DNA of 11,472 nucleotides, from positions 1 to 11,472 of the forward strand of contig JAKPMW010000160.1 of assembly GCA_029548715.1 (NCBI GenBank). The letters are read 5' to 3'. Under the pieces are notes generated by a model. It was not told the origin of the DNA. It ran no database searches and saw only the letters and a program-made list of their open reading frames with translations. Positions 6,878 to 11,472 of this stretch are shown one piece after another. Made by a program: the position numbers and the translations under genes. Each line of letters starts with the position of its first letter. Position 1 is the first letter of the stretch. The DNA is from Spirochaetota bacterium (GTDB taxonomy: Bacteria; Spirochaetota; JAGLSM01; JAKPMW01).

Positions 6878-6941
6878 GGCTTGCCGAACGGGAAGGGGTG
6901 TGATATCCTGAGCGGCATGACCGCGCCCGGGGGAAAAACGT

Positions 6942-7751
6942 GTGAATACCGAAAACATTCTGCTGGCCTTTGCCCTGACCCTCCTGGCCGGTTTGTCCAC
7001 AGGGATAGGGAGTTTGATGGCGTTGTTTTCGCGCCGCTTCAATCCCCGCTTTCTTGCGGCCTCCCTTGGCTTTTCTGCCGGAGTGATGATCTATGTGGCC
7101 TTTGTCGAAATTTTTGCCAAGGCCAGGGAGACACTGGGCCAGGCTCTTGGGGAGGGGCCCGGGTACCTTGTGACAGTCTGTGCATTTTTTGGCGGAATTG
7201 GCATCATTGCCCTGATCGACAAACTGATTCCCTCGTATGAAAATCCCCATGAGGTGCGCAATTTTTCCCCGGGGAGCGATGAGGTGCGCAGCCATGACCC
7301 GCGCCTCTTGCGAATGGGCTTTTTTTCGGCCCTGGCGATTGCGATCCACAACTTTCCCGAGGGGCTTGCGACCTTTATGGCCGGACTGTCCGACCCGGCT
7401 CTTGGTGTCAGTATTGCCGTTGCAATCGCGATACATAATATTCCTGAAGGGATTGCCGTTTCAGCGCCTGTCTACTACGCGACAAAAAGCCGGAAAAAGG
7501 CCTTTGTCCTCTCGTTTCTGTCGGGGCTGGCCGAACCGGTTGGGGCCCTGATCGGGTACTTTTTCCTCTCCAGCTTTTTCGGCCCTGTCACCATGGGGGT
7601 GATATTTGCGGGGGTTGCCGGGATCATGGTCTATATCTCGCTGGATGAGCTCTTGCCCACGGCCGAAGAGTATGGCGAACACCATATTGCCATCGGGGGC
7701 GTCGTGGCCGGGATGCTGGTCATGGCGGCAAGCCTGCTCCTCCTCAGTTGA
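6942..7751 (+). CDS. zupT: ZIP-family divalent metal transporter, ZupT type
   Basis: This inner-membrane importer of zinc and other divalent metals is 269 residues long, close to E. coli ZupT (about 257). It has eight predicted helices. The two metal-binding motifs are HNFPEG (136-141) in helix 4 and HNIPEG (165-170) in helix 5, with DELLPTAEEYGEHH near the C-terminus, all typical of the GufA/ZupT subfamily. The loop between helices 3 and 4 (about residues 98-125) is polar and charged, as usual in this family. The GTG at 6942 is preceded by GGGGGA with a 7-nt gap. The nearby ATG at 6917 is out of frame. It could be transcribed with the membrane genes upstream or from its own promoter in the 110-nt gap. 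It converges on the PTS gene, with only 23 nt between the two stop codons. Confidence 0.93.
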   Translation: MNTENILLAFALTLLAGLSTGIGSLMALFSRRFNPRFLAASLGFSAGVMIYVAFVEIFAKARETLGQALGEGPGYLVTVCAFFGGIGIIALIDKLIPSYENPHEVRNFSPGSDEVRSHDPRLLRMGFFSALAIAIHNFPEGLATFMAGLSDPALGVSIAVAIAIHNIPEGIAVSAPVYYATKSRKKAFVLSFLSGLAEPVGALIGYFFLSSFFGPVTMGVIFAGVAGIMVYISLDELLPTAEEYGEHHIAIGGVVAGMLVMAASLLLLS

Positions 7752-7774
7752 AGGGCTGACCGGGCAGACACGGC

Positions 7775-8362
7775 CTATAGCGAGTCAAGAGCCTCGGCGC
7801 AGGCAGCGGCAATCGCTGCAGGATCCCGCATGGACTCGATCCGCTGGATCAGCCCGGTCTCACGCAGCATGCGGGCCAGGACGACCGAAACCTGCATCCG
7901 GTGGGAGACGGCTTCGGGCATATTGGCCTTGAACAGGGCGAGCAGGATAACCCGGGTCCGGGTTCCATCAGCCGAATACCATTCGATGTCACGTGGCGTG
8001 ACGGCAAGCACCAGCTCAAGCGGATTGTCGATCAGGGCGGTTTTGCAATGGGGCAGTGCCAGACCGTTACCGATCCCGCAGGAGAGGATGGCTTCACGCG
8101 CTACAAGCGAGATGGCGATCCGGTGCAGGATATCGCTGGGGGTATCCTCGAAGGCCGCTGCGTTGGAGAGACACCACTCGATAATTGTGGCCTTGTGCCG
8201 GGGAACATCCTTGTCTTCGAGCGGCGCATCGAAGTGTTCGGCAGGATAGAGCCTGACAAGGGGGACAAACTCGTCCGGGGGGAGATCTGCCAGTTTTTGG
8301 GGCAATACGAGGATATTCCCTGCCACCAGTCTGTCCCGGATGATGGTGTCGAGATGTTCCAT
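7775..8362 (-). CDS. PTS EIIA type-2 domain protein (PtsN-like)
   Basis: This is a phosphoryl-acceptor protein of 195 residues. The C-terminal part (about 55-195) is a fructose/nitrogen-type EIIA domain. KATIIEWCLSNAA and ILHRIAISLVAREAILSCGI precede the active-site motif GNGLALPHCKT with His105, followed by LELVLAVT and a late helix pair ending in EALDSL. Residues 1-54 form an extension before the domain (MEHLDTIIRD, LPPDEFVPL) that I cannot assign. No EIIB or EIIC component is nearby, so a regulatory role like PtsN is more likely than sugar uptake; this is inference. The ATG at 8362 is the only in-frame start I find near the domain. It lacks a visible ribosome-binding site, and the open frame upstream runs antisense through sbcD and is ignored. 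Alternative: a Mtl/Fru EIIA paralogue. Confidence 0.85.
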   Translation of the reverse strand: MEHLDTIIRDRLVAGNILVLPQKLADLPPDEFVPLVRLYPAEHFDAPLEDKDVPRHKATIIEWCLSNAAAFEDTPSDILHRIAISLVAREAILSCGIGNGLALPHCKTALIDNPLELVLAVTPRDIEWYSADGTRTRVILLALFKANMPEAVSHRMQVSVVLARMLRETGLIQRIESMRDPAAIAAACAEALDSL

Positions 8363-8548
8363 ATGAGTGCAGTATTCACCGCAATTCTGCGAGATGCAAG
8401 AAAAATGGGAAAAACAGGCCGGATCTGCATGATTTCGGGGACCAGCCACGTATTTTGTGGGAAAGCATGCATCCTTCACGTATCCCTCTTTGATAGGGCA
8501 GGGTCTGCTTTGTATACTCTGTTCACCAGTTCCGGGCAGGAGGAAGTG
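8363..8548. promoter_or_regulatory. divergent intergenic region between the PTS protein gene and sbcD
   Basis: This 186-nt gap separates the two divergent genes. It holds the sbcD promoter at 8490-8518 and a direct repeat CACGTAT at 8447-8453 and 8477-8483. The repeat copies start 30 nt apart, about three helical turns, with GCATGC between them and the second copy just upstream of the -35. For the - strand gene only a poor match exists: TTGCAT, 17 nt, AATACT, the last box ending 8 nt before the ATG. If real, this would give a nearly leaderless message, consistent with the missing ribosome-binding site. Confidence 0.4.
8490..8518 (+). promoter_or_regulatory. sigma-70-type promoter for sbcD
   Basis: TTGATA (8490-8495) and TATACT (8513-8518) are separated by exactly 17 nt. 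The boxes match the consensus at 4 of 6 and 5 of 6 positions. Transcription would start near 8525, giving a leader of about 24 nt with AGGAGG at 8538-8543 before the sbcD ATG at 8549. This is the clearest promoter in the window. Confidence 0.7.
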
Positions 8549-9769
8549 ATGACCATTTTGCATTGTGCCGATCTCCATCTGGGCCGCCGGCCCAGGGGTG
8601 GACGGGGTTCGTGGTCGGACAGCAGGTATGACGATTATTTTTCCGCCTTTGACCGGATCGTGACGCTGGCCATTGAACGCGGGGTGGGCTGCCTGACGAT
8701 AGGGGGCGATGTCTTTGACAGCAATGCCATGCTGCCCGCGACCCTTGCCAAAACCGAAGCCGTGCTCGAGCGTCTCAGGGTGCAGCGGATTCCCGTGGTG
8801 GCAACCTGGGGGAATCATGATCGCCCCGGTTACGGGGGAGACAGCGAGTTTTGGCTGGCCTATCTGGCTGAAAAAGGACTGCTCCTGATGCCCCGGGCCG
8901 AAAAGCTGTCCGGGATTCATGAGACCGAATGGAGATTCGATCCGGTCGTTCTTGACGGGATATCCTTTTGGACTCCCGGCTGGTGGAGGTCCCAGAATGA
9001 AGTGGTGCTCTCTGCCCTGGCCGCGCATCTGTCGGGCCAGCCCGGACCGCATGCAGTCCTGGCCCACCTCGCCCCGGTCGGCGGAGGCTATCTTGACCAG
9101 GGGGCCGTCCCGGCCGATGCAATCCGCCAGTTTCAGGATCTGGTATGCTTTATGGGCGGGGGCCATTTTCATTCCTGGTCGCAGTTCCCCCGCGAGCAGC
9201 CCTTCTTTTTTGTGCCCGGCTCTCCCGAGTACTTTGATATCGGTGAGCGTGCTGCAGACAAGGCGGTTGTGCTGTATGACACTGTGATGCGCAGCTTCGA
9301 ACGGATTCCCGTTATACCCCGCCCCAAGCATGACCTGATGCTCGAGACTGATACCCCTGATTGCGAGCACTTTGTCAGGAAGCAGCTTGAGCCCCGGCTC
9401 AAAAACCTGCAGTTCGCCGAGGGTGACATGATCAGGCTTGAAGTCCTCTGTCCCCCCGGGATCTGGCTGGATGCCGGCTGGTGTGAACACTGGCTCGAAA
9501 ATGTGGCCGGCTTTGGCAAGGCATCCGTCAGCCTGCGTCATCCCGCCGGGCAGAGCGATTCTTCCGGGGAGGGAGACGGTTCACAGAGAGCGATCGAAGA
9601 AATCATCCACGAATATATCGCAACCTGCGAGATCTTCAGGGATGTTCCGGAAGAGACGCTGCGGTTGCTGCAGGAGATGGCGGCCGCTCTCGACGAGCCT
9701 GCACGCGGAGACGAGATCATCCATGAGCGGCTTGAAGCATTCTTTGCAGCGACGCACAAGGAGGCCTGA
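8549..9769 (+). CDS. sbcD: SbcD / Mre11-like DNA repair exonuclease subunit
   Basis: This is the nuclease subunit of the SbcCD (Mre11-Rad50) complex that processes DNA hairpins and blocked double-strand ends. The 406-residue protein has the Mn-dependent phosphoesterase motifs in order: DLHLG with Asp8 and His10, GGDVFDS with Asp54, GNHD at 88-91, HLAPVGG, GGHFHSW with His206 and His208, then PGSPEYFDIGE, a form of the capping-region SGSP motif. About 200 residues follow, ending in a helical region that should bind the SbcC coiled coil. The ATG at 8549 is preceded by a strong AGGAGG (8538-8543) and a good promoter. The open frame that extends further upstream is antisense to the PTS gene. The stop TGA shares its last base with the sbcC ATG (TGATG), so the pair is translationally coupled. 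Confidence 0.92.
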   Translation: MTILHCADLHLGRRPRGGRGSWSDSRYDDYFSAFDRIVTLAIERGVGCLTIGGDVFDSNAMLPATLAKTEAVLERLRVQRIPVVATWGNHDRPGYGGDSEFWLAYLAEKGLLLMPRAEKLSGIHETEWRFDPVVLDGISFWTPGWWRSQNEVVLSALAAHLSGQPGPHAVLAHLAPVGGGYLDQGAVPADAIRQFQDLVCFMGGGHFHSWSQFPREQPFFFVPGSPEYFDIGERAADKAVVLYDTVMRSFERIPVIPRPKHDLMLETDTPDCEHFVRKQLEPRLKNLQFAEGDMIRLEVLCPPGIWLDAGWCEHWLENVAGFGKASVSLRHPAGQSDSSGEGDGSQRAIEEIIHEYIATCEIFRDVPEETLRLLQEMAAALDEPARGDEIIHERLEAFFAATHKEA

Positions 9770-11472
9770 TGCGCATCGTCCGGATCAAACTTGACAATTA
9801 CCGCTGTCACGGGCAGTTCGAACAGGATTTTCCGGCCGGGATCAACCTCCTGATCGGCAAAAACGGCACCGGAAAGAGCTCGGTCCTCGAAGCGATCGGG
9901 ATGATCATCTGCGGTGAGTCCGGCAGGGGTGCGGCCGAAGGCGGTGCTGTCGGACCCCTGAAAAAGCATGCCAATATCGAGATCGAATTTGTCGACAGGG
10001 CCGGTGTGCGCTGGCTGGCAAAAAAGCGGATTGGTGCGGGGGGGCGCGCGGTTCAGCTCTGGCGGAATCAGGGCACCGAGTGGCAGCCCGAAAGCAGCGA
10101 GATCCTGCCCGGACTTTTCGGGCTGTCCAAAAAAGATGCCAAAACAGTCTACCGGACAATGATTGTCGCCGAGCAAAACCAGTTTACACTCCCCTTTATG
10201 GGGACCCCGGCAAACCGGATGGCTGTGTTTGACAGTGTGTTCGGGATCAGCCAGTGGCGTGAGCTGGGCACGAAATCCGGCATCGAAACACCATATTCAA
10301 ATTCTGTCAGTGCACTCGAGGCTCGCCTCCTGACCCTTGAAGAACAGATGACCGTATCCGGGGGGGCAGGCCTTGAGGCCGAAGAGGCGACCCTCGGGCA
10401 GGAGGTCACCCGCCGGGAAAACGAAAGTCTCCTCCTTGCCGGGGCGGAACAGAATTCAGTCCGTGCAGCTTCGGCCTGGAGGGCACTTGATGAAAGCGGG
10501 CAGAACGCCGAGCGGGCCAAAATCCGCTCGGCCGAGCTGTGCTCCAGGGTGGAGGCCCTTGGAGAGGACCGGGCCTGGCTGGAGGAGAATGCGGCCTCCC
10601 TGCGCAGGCTGGAACTCCTTGAGCGTGACCTGGGGATGGTGCGGGTCTGCCATGAGGCCGCACTTGTTGCCGAAGCGGCCCGGGTTCGCGAACAGGGGGC
10701 CGAGCTGCGCCTGTCCGAGGCCCGCGAGGAATGCGTCCGCCTCAAGCGGCAGCTTGAGCAAAGCACAAAGGATGCCCGGCACAGCCAGGCCGGGCTTGCC
10801 CGAAGCATCCCCCTCGCCAATGACCTCAAGCAGGCCTGGGCCCGGCTCGAGGGCGCCATCTCGGCAGTCAACCAGGCCCGTGCCGCGCTGGATGTGCTGG
10901 GGAAAACAGGTGAAGACCTGGAGGAACTCAGGTGCAGACGGGACAGGCTGGCCGGGGATGTTGAGCGTTGGCAGACGCTGCAGGCGCTCAAGGAGACGCT
11001 CCTGGGTGAAAACAAGGATGCGGCGGCCCGTCACCGGGCGCTCTCGGCCCAGCGTGAGATCCTCGGGACCGGACGCTGCCCGTTTTTTGGGGAAGCCTGC
11101 CAGAATCTTGCGGGTCGCGCCAACGGGCCGCAGGATGAGATCGGACGCATGGTTCAGTCACTGGCGGACACGACCCGGCAGGCAGCCGAACGGTTGAACC
11201 AGGTCAACGCCGAGCTGTCCGGGCTGGAGAGAGCCGGGGCTGAACTGGGGGCTGTGACGCAGGCTATTGCGGGTGCCGAGGCAAGGGAACGTGAGCGGAC
11301 AGGTGCCGGTGAGAGGCTGCAGCAGGCTGTCCGGGAGTGCGAAGCGGCCGAGTCCGCTTTTGACCGTGCGTTTCAGTTCATCCTGGCCCTTCCTGAGGAT
11401 AATCCCCTGCGACCGGCGCTTCACCCCGGCAGCGCGGAAGGCCGTCTGGCGCAGATGGAGTCCGTCCGTTCA
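9769..11472 (+). CDS. sbcC: SbcC / Rad50-like ATPase, 3'-truncated by window edge
   Basis: This is the SMC-type ATPase partner of SbcD. The frame stays open for all 568 codons to the window end. It begins MRIVRIKLDNYRCHGQF, has the Walker A motif GKNGTGKSS at 30-38, and a Q-loop region VAEQNQF near 133-139, followed by NRMAVFDSVFGI, typical of Rad50/SbcC. From about residue 175 to 435 the sequence is rich in Ala, Glu, Arg, Leu and Gln, fitting one arm of the coiled coil. The hook apex is at GRCPFFGEAC, with Cys437 and Cys444 six residues apart rather than the usual CXXC. The return coil begins after about 450. The second half, with the signature motif and Walker B, lies outside the window. 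Family members reach 800-1000 residues. Confidence 0.9.
   Translation, partial: MRIVRIKLDNYRCHGQFEQDFPAGINLLIGKNGTGKSSVLEAIGMIICGESGRGAAEGGAVGPLKKHANIEIEFVDRAGVRWLAKKRIGAGGRAVQLWRNQGTEWQPESSEILPGLFGLSKKDAKTVYRTMIVAEQNQFTLPFMGTPANRMAVFDSVFGISQWRELGTKSGIETPYSNSVSALEARLLTLEEQMTVSGGAGLEAEEATLGQEVTRRENESLLLAGAEQNSVRAASAWRALDESGQNAERAKIRSAELCSRVEALGEDRAWLEENAASLRRLELLERDLGMVRVCHEAALVAEAARVREQGAELRLSEAREECVRLKRQLEQSTKDARHSQAGLARSIPLANDLKQAWARLEGAISAVNQARAALDVLGKTGEDLEELRCRRDRLAGDVERWQTLQALKETLLGENKDAAARHRALSAQREILGTGRCPFFGEACQNLAGRANGPQDEIGRMVQSLADTTRQAAERLNQVNAELSGLERAGAELGAVTQAIAGAEARERERTGAGERLQQAVRECEAAESAFDRAFQFILALPEDNPLRPALHPGSAEGRLAQMESVRS

Noticed and set aside
7752..7774. Possible bidirectional terminator between the convergent transporter and PTS genes
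   Set aside because: Only 23 nt separate the stops, and I see neither a stable stem nor a T-run.
7901..8548. + strand open frame extending SbcD upstream
   Set aside because: It is antisense to the PTS gene. The AGGAGG and MTILHCADLHLG start at 8549 is decisive.
8363..9541. Long - strand open frame extending the PTS protein to 588 residues
   Set aside because: It is antisense to sbcD. The extension lacks domain similarity and is typical of shadow frames in GC-rich coding DNA.

Overview
The window is GC-rich, compactly coded bacterial chromosome. I read nine intact or window-truncated protein genes and one probable pseudogene. The best clue to the host is the order mvaS - fni - mvaA - mvaD, which from memory matches the mevalonate cluster of Borrelia. 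A GC-rich free-living spirochaete is therefore my leading guess. That is inference; no rRNA or other taxonomic marker is present.

Region 1 (1-4481, + strand) is a mevalonate-pathway operon for isoprenoid precursors. It holds HMG-CoA synthase (5' end outside the window), type 2 isopentenyl-diphosphate isomerase, class II HMG-CoA reductase and diphosphomevalonate decarboxylase. Together these cover the first two steps, the last step and the IPP/DMAPP isomerisation. The two kinases that should link them are not in the window, although in Borrelia they follow mvaD. The reductase carries a roughly 38-codon, AT-rich, in-frame insert that other family members lack. It is bounded by a 6-bp direct repeat and can fold into a nested stem, and it is the most unusual thing in the window.

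Region 2 (4478-4715) is the scar-like stretch after mvaD. It has a short XRE-type helix-turn-helix gene that appears broken by a frameshift, a -10-like box, and a perfect 12-bp palindrome just upstream of the next gene.

Region 3 (4716-7751, + strand) holds a nucleoredoxin-like thioredoxin with a lipoprotein-type signal, a DUF1295 (steroid 5-alpha-reductase-like) membrane protein, an unrecognised seven-helix membrane protein overlapping it by 4 nt, and a ZIP-family metal transporter of the ZupT type.

Region 4 (7775-11472) is a divergent pair. A PTS EIIA-type (PtsN-like) protein lies on the - strand. On the + strand is the DNA-repair pair sbcD (Mre11-like nuclease) and sbcC (Rad50-like ATPase, truncated by the window end). 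A clear sigma-70-type promoter drives sbcD. The SbcC hook has its two cysteines six residues apart instead of the usual two.

I found no rRNA, tRNA, CRISPR array, transposase, integrase or convincing intrinsic terminator.
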